A DNA stretch of 64,000 bases from Prostheceraeus crozeri (lineage: Eukaryota > Platyhelminthes > Polycladida > Euryleptidae): assembly GCA_907163375.1 (NCBI GenBank), contig CAJQUW010014296.1:124001-188000 (forward strand). Reading direction: 5' to 3'. A program made the translations under genes and the position numbers. Positions 8,627 to 20,029 of this stretch are shown one piece after another (within the stretch, counting starts at the first letter, position 1; each line of letters begins with the position of its first letter). The notes below the pieces were generated by a model. That model saw only the letters and a program-made list of their open reading frames with translations. It made no database searches and was not told where the DNA came from.

Positions 8627-11608
8627 TGCCAGGACGCGGAAAGCGAAATCATTGTGTCGAGTTTTATAGGCTGACAGTTGACTGCGGCCGATCAGCTAAC
8701 ACTGTCTTCCCAGCTCTCTGCTGTTGTTATCGTTATGACTCTGCACTGCACCGTCAGGCGGATAATGCACATAATACACAGACTCGAATCATCGCATTAA
8801 GACTTTCATCGAGTGCGCTACTTGAGGTCTTGTCGAAATGCCTCGGAAGTGCTGTGTGATACACTGTAAGGGCAATTACGATTCCAGCGATTCAAAAGTA
8901 ACTGTTTATGGATACCCAAACGAAGAGGAGGAGCGAAATCGCTGGGTGCGAGCGTTACCGAATACGATCAAAAAGGTGACACAATACATCGGCATTTGTG
9001 CTTCTCACTGGCCGGAGGACACAGAAATGGTTAAAATCAAGCGCTATAATCGACCGATCAATCCACCATCAATATTTCCTAATTGTCTGCCTTCGAATTT
9101 CATTCAAACAGCTTCTTCTTCGCTCAGAGATGTAGAGAATCGGCGAGTCTCTTCTTCAGTTCGTTCCTCTATTCCTGATGAGTTGGAAACATTCGAATCT
9201 CTTGACAACATCGTTGATTGGACATCATTCATCGCTCAACTCTCCTCAAAAACTTTCATCGAAGACCATGATTTATGGGTTGTTAAACGTTCATCTACAG
9301 ACGTGGTCAAAATGATTCACTTCATATGTGAAAACATCGTTGATTATTGTGTTTCTGTCACAAGTGACTTTGTTATAACATCTGTAAAACAAAATACACG
9401 TGTTGACATCAAGTCTGTGGTCGGATTTGGACGGAAGTTGACGAAGTGGTCTCAGTTAGAAGCTGTGATATCTGTTACAAAATCAACGCTACCTTCATTT
9501 GAAATCGAACTCAATTGTGCTGCAGAAAACATTGAGCATTCTATGCAGTTCGCTGACATCGACATGGATGTGAGGCGACGTCTTGAATTCTTATTATTTC
9601 AAGTAAAACACATGTCATCTCGTCCATACGAGTATCCAGCTTCCATTTTGAAAGTGAGTACAGAACTGTTGTTAGCCGGAACAAAATCATATAACATTTG
9701 TAGAAAGCACCTACTACTCCCTCATCCTGATACTGTCAAAAAGCATATAGGAAGTTTGAAAAGTACTGGCAGTGTTGCTGATGCCAAAGACACTATAAAT
9801 GCCGTTTTTCACAAGCTTGTTGGCATTCAGAGAACATGTTTGTTGTTGTTCGATGAAGTGTACATAACACCCTCTGCAAGATACCGCGGTTGCCATCTTT
9901 TAGGCAGAGCTGAAGATGATCCAAATAAAACAGCTAGAACTGTTTTAAGTTTAATGTTGAAACCACTTTTGAGTCATCGAGCTTTTATGGTTCGTCTAAT
10001 TCCGGTTTTTTCATTGACTGCAGAGTTCCTTGAATGTGAGATTTTGAAGCTTGTTGAAATAGTGAATGAATGTGATGGTAAAATCAAAGCATTTATTTGT
10101 GACAGCGCATCGGTTAATAGAAGCTTCTACAAATCTATCTGCTCTTCAGATAACGAAAATTATTTGTTTAAACATCAGTCCACTGATTCATACATTTACT
10201 GTCTACACGACACAGTACACTTATTAAAAAATGTGAGGAATAATTGGATTTCTGAAAAGAAAAAAGAAGAGATCAAATTTGAGTTGCCAAACAAAGGCAC
10301 AGTTGTAGCTAAATTTAGTGACTGCATCAAATTGTATAGATCTGAGGCATCCAATATTGTTAAGCGAACAATTCTCACATATCAATCATGTTTTCCGTCT
10401 TCAATAGAGAAGCAAAATGTTTGCCACGTGCTCCGAGTCTTTAATGAGAAAACAGTAGCCGCACTTGTGAATGATGGATGTATTGATACTGCGAAATTCA
10501 TAGATTATTTTCTTAGGTTGTGGAAGATGCTAAACATCAAAACCATAGAGGGACACATTCGCTTGAACGACTCTGATAGAAAACCTTTCTCCGATCCGAA
10601 TGATAACAGAATTGTATTTCTTCGTGAAACAGCTGAAGCCATTTCAAGAATGCCCGGAAATTCAGGGCCGTACAGAATACAGTCTTTCACGTCTGTTACT
10701 AGAGACGCCTTTGTCCAAACTCTGCGTGGGCTGTCCAAATTGATTCAGGAGCTATTGAGAGACGAAGCAGTAAAATACATCTTACCAGGTATTTTTCAAA
10801 CTGATCCTTTAGAAGGCGAGTTTTCATGCTATAGACAAATGAGCGGCGGGAACTACTATATCGGCCTAGACCAACTTTTGTGTAGCGCCAGACTGCGTAA
10901 ATTGAAATTATTTGAGGAATTGGATATCGATCGTAGCGAATTCTTTCATGTTCAGAATTTGTGTTGCTCGAAAGAAATGAGTGATGATGAATTGAGTGTG
11001 ATTGACTCTCTTTTCGAAAGATCAAACTCTTTGTCCGACAATGAACGCTCTTCCTTGTATTATATATGCGGATACATATGCTTCAAGGAAGGTATTGTGA
11101 ATGATTCAGAATCGGATCTGTTGACTGATGAATCGGGTAATCGTTTTATTTGTGAGTTCACCGACTTAGTGAGCAGAGGGAAACTGACTTATCCCCGTCA
11201 TGATGTGGTATATTTTGCTTTTGTAACATATACGTTCTTTACGAAAGATAAATCTATTGATTGTGGAAATCTCTTATGTCACAGGTTCCTCTAACATTTA
11301 TGAGTCTCTCTGTTTTTGCTTTCCGAACTGTCTAAATGTGTGTCGGCGGTTGGTGAATTGCTTCTTCAAGGGACAAGTGAGTATGAGCTCGGATGAGCTG
11401 AGCTCATCCAAAGCTGCCAAGCGAAAACGACAAAAACTTAATTCCTAGATGTACACAGCATCCAAATTGATGCATTTTTGCCTTTGAAATATATGTTTTT
11501 TGCCTATAAATTGGTTTTCCTAATTTAAAAAGTTTCTTGTAAAATATTGATAATTAAGGGTCAGCCTATAAAAAAATTTGCTTACTTCTGACATTCTGCG
11601 TCCTGGCA
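8627..11608 (+). mobile_element. P-element-like DNA transposon, copy 2
   Basis: This 2982-bp copy is virtually identical to 891-3871, with the same terminal inverted repeats (TGCCAGGACGC) and the same flanks on both sides. Identical flanks mean it was copied by duplication of the whole block, not by a second transposition. It differs by one extra base near 11293. Confidence 0.85.
8838..11448 (+). pseudogene. THAP-domain P-element-type transposase, frameshifted near the C-terminus
   Basis: This frame is identical to the copy-1 transposase for 818 codons, covering the THAP finger, the whole RNase-H-like region and the GGN segment. A one-base insertion (extra A at about 11293) then creates an immediate TAA at 11292-11294. 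The lost tail (about 51 residues, basic at its end) remains readable in the next frame up to 11448. The tail lies outside the recognised catalytic region, so loss of function is not certain. A sequencing or assembly error at this base is possible. Confidence 0.85.
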
Positions 11609-11633
11609 CTACTTATAACATATTTAGTAGTCC

Positions 11634-11963
11634 TTGCTTCTATTGAAACAAATTATTGCATATTTACAAGGTGATCCATTTATAAAATTTATGGATATTG
11701 TAAGTAAATATAATGACGTTGCATATGTTGAATTAAATAAAGAAAATATAGTTATCATAGGTCATAATAATGTTTATGGATTTATTAGAGCCGCTTTGCC
11801 AATTAGTAATACTCATTGGATAGAAAATAAAATAATTAATTATATTAATGTTAGAGAATTAGTAAAAGAATTAAAAATTTTTTCGAAAGAAAAAATTAGA
11901 TTATTTGTTGATGAGTTTAATCAATATAATATTCATATTGAAAGTAAAAAACATAATGAATAA
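11634..11963 (+). CDS. Unidentified protein fragment of the Polinton fossil, repeat copy 2
   Basis: This is the counterpart of 3897-4226 with one substitution (F to V near residue 92). It has the same position directly after the P-element-like insertion. Its family is unknown. Confidence 0.35.
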   Translation: MLLLKQIIAYLQGDPFIKFMDIVSKYNDVAYVELNKENIVIIGHNNVYGFIRAALPISNTHWIENKIINYINVRELVKELKIFSKEKIRLFVDEFNQYNIHIESKKHNE

Positions 11964-12077
11964 TTATTATGTCAAGTATATTATAGAGATACAATTTATA
12001 AAAAAGAAACATCAGAAATGCGCCAAAGATATGATAATGATACTTATATAGGATTATATTGAAATTTAAATATTAAT

Positions 12078-12758
12078 TTGTTAAAATCTTATATAAATGG
12101 TTTAGGACAACAAGAAAAAATTTATATGTGGACAACACCTTATACTATTAACAATGACCATAATCATAATCATAATAATTTTAAAGAATCTGATAATAAT
12201 AATTTTAAAGAATCTTATAATGATAATAATGATGATGATAATATAGATGATGATTCTGAAACATCTGAAAAAGGTGTAAATGGTAAAAAAGATTATAAAA
12301 ATACTAGTAATTACAAAAATTTAAGTAAAGAAAAGTTTATATCTCAACATGATATTAATACTACATATAATCAAAACTTATCAAAATTTCATTTTCTTAC
12401 AATTGAAAATAATAATAATGGAATAGTTGAAGATACTATCAAACAATTATGTTTTGGATCTACAAAATTTAAATTAGGATTTACATCAAATCAATTTAAA
12501 ATTTTATCATCTTTAATAAAAACTAAAAATGAATCAGATTATGGTGGTGTTATTAAATTTTCCAAAAGAGATCAAAGACCAATATTTTTCTCTATTATAT
12601 TATTATCAAATAATAAGTGTAATTTGGAATTAGATATTCCTATCAGGGAATGGCATCCTATACCAAAAAGTGTAATTTATGATGTTGATGAAGAATCAGT
12701 AGTTAGTGAAAATAAATTTAAATTATCTTTTAATAAGACTTTATATGATATATTGTAA
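12078..12758 (+). CDS. Unidentified Asn/Asp-rich protein of the Polinton fossil, repeat copy 2
   Basis: The protein is identical to that at 4341-5021. It has an N-terminal WTTPYT-containing segment, a His/Asn/Asp low-complexity linker and a C-terminal globular-looking region. It converges on the polymerase gene across the same 140-bp AT repeat. Complete identity over 226 codons again points to a very recent duplication. Confidence 0.4.
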   Translation: MLKSYINGLGQQEKIYMWTTPYTINNDHNHNHNNFKESDNNNFKESYNDNNDDDNIDDDSETSEKGVNGKKDYKNTSNYKNLSKEKFISQHDINTTYNQNLSKFHFLTIENNNNGIVEDTIKQLCFGSTKFKLGFTSNQFKILSSLIKTKNESDYGGVIKFSKRDQRPIFFSIILLSNNKCNLELDIPIREWHPIPKSVIYDVDEESVVSENKFKLSFNKTLYDIL

Positions 12759-12898
12759 TAATAAAAACTTAATAGAAAATAACAAAATATTCTATAAAAA
12801 ATTATTTTTAGATGTAATAAATTTTTAGATGTATTAAAATTTTCATATGTAATGAAATTTTTAGATGTAATAAGTTTTTAGATGTAATAAAAAAATTA

Positions 12899-15800
12899 TT
12901 ATTCCCACGTGTCATCATCATCACTTAAATTACTCTCACTGACGGTTGTTTGAAATATTTCAGCTTGAATATCTTCTCCGTTATAAGGTAACATAATTTC
13001 ATTTTCATCAGGTGCTTGACGTTTAAGAATATTTATTTGACCAGAAAATTTTTTTTCTTCAGTATTATTATTTTTATCAGGAATACTAATTCCAGTTTCT
13101 AAAGATCTTTTCCATGGTTTATTAACTGTAGTCGATAATGTTTTACCCGAATATAATTTTATAAAATCTTCTACTTTTACTTTATCTTGTGAATATCCTT
13201 TGAATGTTTTCTTTTCACTAAGTCTCCCTTGTTCATCTACAGTAATACAATATTTTATTTTAGGAGCAATAAACATTGCAAAAATAATTCCACCATTTCC
13301 ATAATCATTTTTTCCTTGACACAATTCCCCACCAACATATCCAGCGGCATCTAATTTATTGAAGAGCTCATTAGAAATGTATATTGAATCAGTGTTTTTT
13401 ACAATTAATGGAAAACCAAAATTAAATGCGGCATCTTCTGTTTCAATATCATAAACATATTGTGGTTTATTATTTAAGTATCTTACAGTGGTGACATCTT
13501 TGGTAATATCATTTTTAACTTGACACGCAGTAAAACACAATGATTTATCTTGTCTTTCGCTTACTACCAAATTAATACCTAGAGATGATGCCAAATTGTA
13601 TAAACCACTAAAGGTTTCTTTATTTTTCTGTGTAAAACAAATAGTTGCATATTTACTTGTAAAAAAGATTTCTTGCTCCCATCTGCTGCATAAAACCCAA
13701 CAAAGAACCAATATCTAATATTATATTCAGCATTTAGAACATTCCAAGGAACACGCTTTTCTCTAAACTAATTATAATAATTTTCAGTAAAGTATATAAC
13801 ATAATGTTTTGGATTTTGAAAATTAAGTTTGTATACACTAGATGATCTCATTGTATTATATATTTTACAATCATTGTTATAAACTTCATTAATTTATGTT
13901 TTTAATTTCATTAAGAGGTTAAGGTCTTGGTTATTTAAAGTACAACAATATCTGACTCCTGATTTATAATTATAGATTCCAGCAGAGCCATCTCCTAAAA
14001 AGAACCCTTCTATAAATGCTTGCTTACATCTTAAATTAGGTGGATCATTAACATAAATATCACTTACAATTTTGTTTCAATGTGATTGTATTGTCGTGTA
14101 AAAATAATTTATTATGTAGTAAATTTGTTCATAAATTTAATTGTTGTGGCTTTATTTCATTACCTATTTCATCTAACAATGAATGATCTTCAGTAACAAC
14201 TACTATTCCCATTTTTGTTCTTATTCGGTAAATACTTTTATTTGTGTAATTTCTAATAACTTTTTTTACTTACTCCATCCATTATGAGTATAAATTTCTA
14301 AATTATCAACTAATGAAATTTCTTTCATATCACCATTAATTTCAAACGGATTAATTTTATAGTTGTTTACAATACTATCTATTCTAGAAATAAATAATAA
14401 ATTATTCTTTCTCAATATTACAGGCGTGTCAGCTGTTACTGAATCTGTATAATGAATGTATTTTTCGTTGAAACCATTAATTTCTAAAATAAAGTTATTC
14501 ATGTTTCTTCTAGAGTGAGAAAGAATAAAAGAACCAAAGTGTGATGGCATGAATGACGTCTTTCCATCTTTTACAATATTAGCTTTAAGAAATTCATCAT
14601 CTCCTATTTCTACTTTCGCTAAATATTGTTCATCATTTAATTTTTCATAATCCTTTACTTCTTGAGTGAAATTTTTTCTCAATATATTCTCATTCCATAA
14701 ATGATATTTAGTGGTTACATCTTTTTGTACAGTTTTGCCATATAGCGAATTCATCAATAATTTAATTAACTCATCACCTACAGTGTTTCTTCTGTTTTAT
14801 ATCTTTTTCTCAAATTAAAAAGTTTTTCAATATATTTTCGAAATGGTAAAACTTGATGATTTTTTTCATAAATTATGCCATCAGTAATTTGTAAGATTTT
14901 TCCACCACATCTAACAATTTCTTGTATGTCTACAGAAGTTAATACATCATAACATATACCATTTCTAAACCTGATTACTTTTGCATGAGAATTATTATTT
15001 TGATTTTTGACTTTATCTTTTGCAGGAACTGGTTGGAGAAACATATCATTCGGATATTGAAACACAACAGAGAATATTCCAGTTTTAGGTCTAAATGTTT
15101 GAGTATTAAATTTAGATACTATTTCTCGTTCTTCTTCTTGACAAAATTTTCTAGCTGATTCAGATTTAGGATATTCTGAATTTTCATCATACATAGCTGA
15201 TGGATATAAAGATGTTGCATTAAAAGCCATTAGAAATTCATTTTTTTGTTCAAGTAGTTGATTTGAAATTTTCTTACAAATTTCAGTTTTATCTCCTAAA
15301 TCTCGATACTGTTTCATTAAATCTGTTAAATTACTTCCAGTTAAATAATGTTTTAATATTGGTAACAAGATGTTACGAAATGGCGATATGTATTTTCTTA
15401 TATTTGCTGAAACTCTTCCACCTTTAACAGATTTTCTGATATAATTTCTAGCCCATAAATCTATATGAGAATGAATGTTTATATTGTCATTTTGTACGCT
15501 TTTCATCCAACCGTTGAATGTTAAAGCGGAGGATGTTAAATTAGTAGTTAAATCTTCACCAACTAAATCTTGCATAACATTATTATATTTGTAGATACAA
15601 AAAGCTAAAGAAAGAATATCGTTAACTAAATATGGTCTCCATTCATCCTCTTTTTCCTTATAATTTCCATTTGTTATGTCTCCAATTTCATAATTTAATT
15701 TACACACATTGGTAGGAATTTTAAATTTCTCACGCCATTTAAAAAGACTTGTTTTTACATGTTGATAACTACATTTCATTATAATAGTCTGAAGTGCCAA

Positions 15801-16200
15801 TTTACCTGGAGGTGAATTTTTTTTCATATTGTTTTTAAATCTAAAATATTTTTGAATATATCTACTAACACATTCAGTTGTATACGGATTCTGTAATGAA
15901 GCAGTTAATATTCCTCTTGAAGTTTTAAGAGGCGGTTTAGATAATTTAAAATTAGCTTTTATCGGAAAATAGGAATCAAAACCTGATGAATTGTGAGCTA
16001 TTAAAGTTAGTTTCGAATAATTAAATTTTCCAAGAGTTTTAAAAAATTGATGGATCGGACATACGTCCTCTGGGTTTCCCCCGATCGGACATTCATCATC
16101 CTGAGTTCTCGTAAATATTTTCACACAATTTTGAAGTTTATTAAATTCTAATTCAGTTAAATTATTATACTCATTAATCTGTTTTTTAAGATTTTACTCT
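12899..16200 (-). pseudogene. polB: Protein-primed family B DNA polymerase of the Polinton fossil, with intein
   Basis: This is the replicative polymerase of Polintons, read on the minus strand. From the N-terminal side: exonuclease motifs (HNSSGFDSYF about 15985-16015; YLVNDILSL about 15610-15640), the GGR.SANI segment before the palm (about 15400-15425), a palm motif A type SLYPSAM (about 15190-15215), motif B NSLYGK (about 14735-14755), and the motif C YxDTDS region, which an intein interrupts (see 13394-14442). The C-terminal palm/thumb with the APKIKYC element follows down to 12899. Protein-primed polymerases of this type start replication from a terminal protein. The gene is broken, with a few interruptions. 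It lies just downstream of the packaging ATPase, the usual Polinton neighbourhood. Confidence 0.85.
13394..14442 (-). other. Intein with LAGLIDADG-type endonuclease, inserted in the polymerase active site
   Basis: About 1.05 kb (about 350 codons) interrupts the polymerase motif C between the first YTD and the following TDS. The N-terminal splicing block begins with Ser at 14442 (SVTADTPVILRKN, block A type). A block-B-like VVTEDHSL (TxxH) lies near 14180-14205. An endonuclease block FIEGFFLGDGS is near 13985-14015, and blocks F/G (VYDIETED and LIVKN followed by Thr) end at 13394. This is the well-known pol-c insertion point used by inteins in archaeal and giant-virus family B polymerases. The size suits a full Hint plus homing-endonuclease intein. 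It is part of the fossil. The C-terminal part is repeated at 5657-6330. Confidence 0.85.
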
Positions 16201-16497
16201 GAAACTTCGTACTCAAAGTGGAAAATCTTTTGTTTTAACACACGGTTTAATACCATGTTTTGTTTTATAATCTGTAACGAGCGCTACGTATTTATGATGA
16301 TACTAAAATCTAACTTCTTTCTTCGAATTGACAGGGTTTGTAGGATGACGATAATCTTTTAAAACTGGTACATGTTCTATCTTGTACGCATTCAACATAT
16401 ATTTTTGTTATTTTTATTAAAAAAAATTTATAATAAAAAAAATTATTCGATCTCTCCGCAAAAATATTTTCTATCGACTTTTAGTCGGGGGCGAGGC

Positions 16498-17260
16498 CTA
16501 GTCAAAGAACAATTGTTCGATAACTCTATCATGAATTTTTTTATCAATATTAACTGTAATGAAGCCATAATCTTTTGACCAAGCATTGTTACACGATTGT
16601 TTAAATTCATCTTTATTTCTTACGCATAAATCTCTTAACAAATCACTTAAGTTTCTTGCATTTATTTCAAATAGTATAAATATATTTGCATTCTTTCTAA
16701 TAACACTTCCGTATAATGAATACATACTTTGTGTTAAATAAAAAACACTACAGTTATTATGTCTACCTCTTGTGAAATAATTTCTCTGAACTGACTGATT
16801 TCTATCATTAACACAATCATCAAAAATTACACAATGTTTCATTCTTTTATCTAGTTTACTAGGATCTTGCATATTACCACTATCATCTATTAATTGTACC
16901 TTTATATGGTTATTTTATTGGATTCTACTAACAGATTATTTTTTGCTGCTTCTTCACACCACGAAGTTATTTCTTCTTCATATTCAGATTTTTCATATTC
17001 TTTGAATAATGAAAAATTGCTGTTTTTTAAGATTATTTTTAAATCTATATTTTAAAAATTGATAGACTGGTTGTTTTGCTGTTGTTGTATAAATTATAAG
17101 ATTGTTATAATCCAAAAAACTTGAAGTCGTTAAAATTTGAAATAATAAATATGCTTTTCCACATCCTGATCTACCACAAATACCTGTTAAAACTTTATTA
17201 GATAAATTTGGATGATGATTAAATTTAAGTTTTTTTTATTTAATGGGGGAACTTCACTCA
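16498..17260 (-). pseudogene. FtsK/HerA-type genome-packaging ATPase of the Polinton fossil (A32-like)
   Basis: A P-loop segment (GICGRSGCGK, about 17145-17175) lies upstream of a Walker-B-like CVIFDDC segment (about 16820-16840) on the minus strand. A sensor-like LTQSMY segment and a C-terminal region with many charged residues follow, down to 16498. This is the order found in the Polinton/adintovirus packaging ATPase, which drives DNA into capsids. It lies between the polymerase and the minor capsid gene, as expected. The gene is broken. The family call rests on the two nucleotide-binding motifs and on context. Confidence 0.75.
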
Positions 17261-17309
17261 TTTTTTATTAATTTTTTTAATTTTAATTTTTTTTTAAGAA
17301 GAAGAAGAA

Positions 17310-18114
17310 AATTAAACTTCTCTAACCAAAAGATCTATCATAATCTCTTCGCCTCCAAAATTTATTTCTCGTCCTTTCTCATCAGTGATTCTAATGTTAA
17401 TGTTGTTAATCGTTTCCTTGTAATAGGAAAATATATTAATGTTTGTGGAAATACATTTAATCTATAACCAATGAGTACAGTAAAAGCTGGAAAACTGAAT
17501 ATTAAATTTGACAATTTACCATTTATATATCCTCCTTCAATAATGTCACAATGTACAACAATTGAATTTATTTAAGTTATTTTTGGAATCTTCTCACCTA
17601 AATGATAACCTTGACTATAGGTTTGTTTCTTAAATCCTAATAGTTTTGACAATGATCTATCATGATTAAAATCAACTTGATGATTTTCTTCTAAAGTAAG
17701 AGAAAATTTATTAACTGCCGGTTCATCTGCAAAATGTAGTTGTTTCTTATCTTTAAATGGTATACCTAAATGTCTCTTAATTTCATTTGATATTGATTCA
17801 ACTTCGTAAGAACCAGGAAGAAAAGTTAGTACTTTCCACGTTTTGCCTTTATCAGTAGAATATCTAAATTGATCATTCACATCTTTGATAGCGTTTTGAA
17901 TAGTGTTAAATGTGGAGAAACTAGTCAATGCAATTTGGTATTTTTTATTTTGTTCCAAATGTAGAATGGGTTCTAAATTACAAGTGTGTGATGAAGTAGT
18001 TGTTATAATTTTTAACGTCGTACTAAATTTTGATGAACCCAAAATCTCTGTCAAATTTTCTAAATGATTATTAATTTTGTCTAAATCTGCTGATGATAAT
18101 TCTCTCGAAGACAT
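17310..18114 (-). pseudogene. Minor capsid (penton-like) protein of the Polinton fossil
   Basis: The minus strand from 18114 encodes a protein beginning MSSRELSSADL. It has an SHTCNLEPILHLEQ segment, a YQIALTSFSTFNTI strand, a PGSYEVESI stretch and a LLGFKK turn. Downstream the VHCDII.GGYINGK and FPQTLIYFPIT segments appear. This series of short beta-strand signatures is what I know from the single-jelly-roll minor capsid proteins of metazoan Polintons. The gene is broken, with about two interruptions. It sits between the ATPase and coiled-coil genes. Confidence 0.65.
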
Positions 18115-18129
18115 TTTTTAGTTAAAATT

Positions 18130-19035
18130 TTAGATAAATATATTTTACAAAAATTAAAAACAACAACTTATTTCAGCTATACTTTTATAATCCTCTTCAT
18201 TTAGAATCTTCTTTTCCAACAGTCTTTTCAATATAGCATGAATTTCATTGAAACTAGAATTATGTCCATCTTTTATTGCGGATATTGAAATATTTAATCT
18301 ATTTAGTAATTCTTGTGGATCATCTGGTAAAAATACAGTTGTTTCTGTTTTAAAACCTTTTCCTACTTTAACTCCCGTTTATAATAAATTTTCTAATTGT
18401 TTATAACGTCTAAGAGATTTTGCTGCACCAACTTTATCTAACATCTTTATATTTTATGAGATCTCCTACAGCATAATTTTTTAAATCTGCTCCTCTTAAA
18501 AGATCAACAAAATTTCTATCTAAAGTAAAAGGAGCTTCATCTGGTGAAAAATTAAACCTCGAAAAGGCTGTGGAAATATTTCTTTTTGTCCGAGATAAAA
18601 TCTATGTATTGTTTTTCCATCTATAAAGGAAATAGAATGTTCAAATTGCATAGATTTTGGTAATTTCTTATTAATGTTTGATTCTAGTAATCCATAGTCA
18701 TCTAATATAGTTTTGTGTGCTGGATCTGTTACATTAATTTGTTTATCATGATTTGTAAGTTCTTTTTTAAGAGTTTTAAATGGTTCCATAGTTTTTTCAA
18801 AATCAGTTTTTACTTGCTCGGTTAGCTGCATTTTTTCAAACATATCAGATTGAATACCAGCTTTTATCATTCTATGCTGAGTATGATTTTCTTTCATAAT
18901 ATTTTTTTGTTTTATTAACTCATCCAATTGTTGGATTCTTTTTTGATTATCAGCTTTAATTTTATCCATTTTTAAAAAATAATATTTGAATTTTGTGGTA
19001 ACATTGAAATACAACAAAAACATTTTACTGAACAA
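18130..19035 (-). pseudogene. Coiled-coil structural protein of the Polinton fossil
   Basis: The N-terminal part (from the MDKIKADNQ start near 18969) is a long Lys/Glu/Gln-rich coiled coil. It is followed by a compact segment (HSISFIDGKTIHRFYLGQ) and then, towards 18130, by a helical C-terminal region (PDDPQELLNRLNISI, NSSFNEIHAILKRLLEKKIL). I recall this last pattern from unnamed proteins that accompany Polinton capsid genes in many invertebrates. The function is unknown, presumably a virion component. The gene is broken. Confidence 0.5.
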
Positions 19036-19779
19036 ATTATTTTTTTATTACTTTGTTGTCTGACATCTTTTCGTTTTGAGTTTTGTTTAATAAAGTTTTG
19101 TTTAATAAAGTTTTTATTTAGTTCTTCTAAAAAAATTTTATCATTTTCTTCATTAGAAATTTTGCCATCACTAAAAGTTTTTTCCATAACTAGAATTTTT
19201 ATCATCAACTTTTTCGGACTTTAAATGAAATGATATTTGATTTACTTCATTAGCTATTTGATCAAATTTTTTAATCTCATCTAGCGTAATAACATTATCA
19301 TCACATACTCTTTGAAAGTAGTAATGTAATTTGTCATAGACTTCTTTAATATGTAAATGTTTAGTTTTTAATGATTTTCGTTTCTTAGTAATTAAAGATT
19401 TATCTAACATTGTAATAAGTGAAGTTGTAAAAACACCCGTACCTGTTAAAGCAGTAGCAACAACAGGAATTACTAAAACACCTGAAGATATAACAATTGT
19501 AGGAGCGCCTAAACTTATTGTTAAGAATATGCCAATTCCTTGTGTTACATTCTTAACTTTAGACCATCTCTTTCTTAATTTATCATAATGCTCTAATCTT
19601 AATAATAATTGAGATTCCTTATCTTTCATATACCTAACTCTATCTTTGTGTTTTTCGATGTTCATCTTTTCGATGTCCATTAAAGTAGAACTACGTTCAT
19701 TTATTAACGAAGGATATATTCTTGCGGTTTCTTCCATTTTCGCTCCCGGCGAGGTTTTTTCCACTTTTGTTTCATCCAT
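19036..19779 (-). CDS. Membrane-spanning coiled-coil protein of the Polinton fossil
   Basis: The main frame (19171-19779, 202 codons) starts MDETKVEKTS. It has a charged coiled-coil N-terminal half (about residues 30-75), one or two hydrophobic segments (about residues 80-125, rich in Ile/Val/Gly/Thr), and a basic helical C-terminal half (KHLHIKEVYDKLHYYF, DDNVITLDEIKKF). A trailing Lys/Asn-rich frame continues to about 19036. Proteins with this helix-membrane-helix plan are common beside Polinton capsid genes, but their role is not known to me. It is the last gene before the right border of the block. Confidence 0.5.
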
Positions 19780-19799
19780 TTTTCAATAAATATTTTGAA

Positions 19800-19960
19800 T
19801 ACAATCTTCTGGTATATTGAGACTACGTGATATTTTGAGACAACTTAAATTTTTGACTACGTGATATTTTTTGGACTACCTAAATTTTCGCCCACGTGAA
19901 ATTTTTCGACTGCCTAAATTTTCGAAATTTGGAGACTACCTAAATTTTTGAAAATCTCGT
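19800..19960. repeat. Degenerate subterminal repeats of the Polinton fossil
   Basis: Alternating, imperfect copies of GACTACGTGATATTTT and GACTACCTAAATTTT (about five units of 25-35 bp) lie between the last gene and the terminal hairpin. Their position suggests subterminal repeats for end recognition or a promoter for the outermost gene. This is inferred from location only. Confidence 0.5.
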
Positions 19961-20010
19961 AAGGTGTGACATCCGGTGCGAGCGAAGCGAAGCGCCGGAT
20001 GTCATACCTT
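19961..20010. repeat. GC-rich hairpin at the right border of the Polinton fossil
   Basis: Arms AAGGTGTGACATCCGG (19961-19976) and CCGGATGTCATACCTT (19995-20010) pair over 16 bp with one mismatch. They enclose an 18-base loop of GCGAGCGAAGCGAAGCG type. The hairpin marks the change from the very AT-rich block to host-like sequence. It could be part of the element's terminus or an independent palindromic repeat. Confidence 0.7.
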
Positions 20011-20029
20011 ATACTACTCACCTCCATCT

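Larger units (their letters stand above)
1..14067 (+). repeat. 7.74-kb tandem duplication inside the Polinton-like block
   Basis: Positions 1-6330 recur at 7737-14067 with an offset of 7736 bp, becoming 7737 bp after one extra base near 11293. Differences are only a few per kilobase. Homology stops abruptly near 6330/14067. Beyond this point copy 1 continues into a capsid-type fragment, while copy 2 continues into the rest of the polymerase. The repeating unit is therefore about 7737 bp and the window opens inside the first unit. More units may lie to the left. Both units contain the same P-element-like insertion. The near-identity means either a very recent duplication or an assembly artefact such as uncollapsed haplotypes. 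Confidence 0.92.
1..20010. mobile_element. Polinton/Maverick (adintovirus-like) fossil, broken, left end outside window
   Basis: This is a very AT-rich block whose minus strand carries the gene set of a Polinton: protein-primed family B DNA polymerase, FtsK/HerA-type packaging ATPase, penton-like minor capsid protein, a capsid-type fragment, fibre-like and coiled-coil proteins, and a membrane protein. The right limit is placed at a GC-rich hairpin (19961-20010), after which base composition changes to that of the host. The left end is not in the window. No integrase or adenain-type protease was recognised. The element is broken, with roughly a dozen interruptions spread over its genes. Part of it is tandemly duplicated, and each repeat also carries a P-element-like insertion. 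Long open stretches remain, so I infer a fairly young fossil. The family is supported by the combination of polymerase, ATPase and penton-like parts, not by ends or target duplications. Confidence 0.8.
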
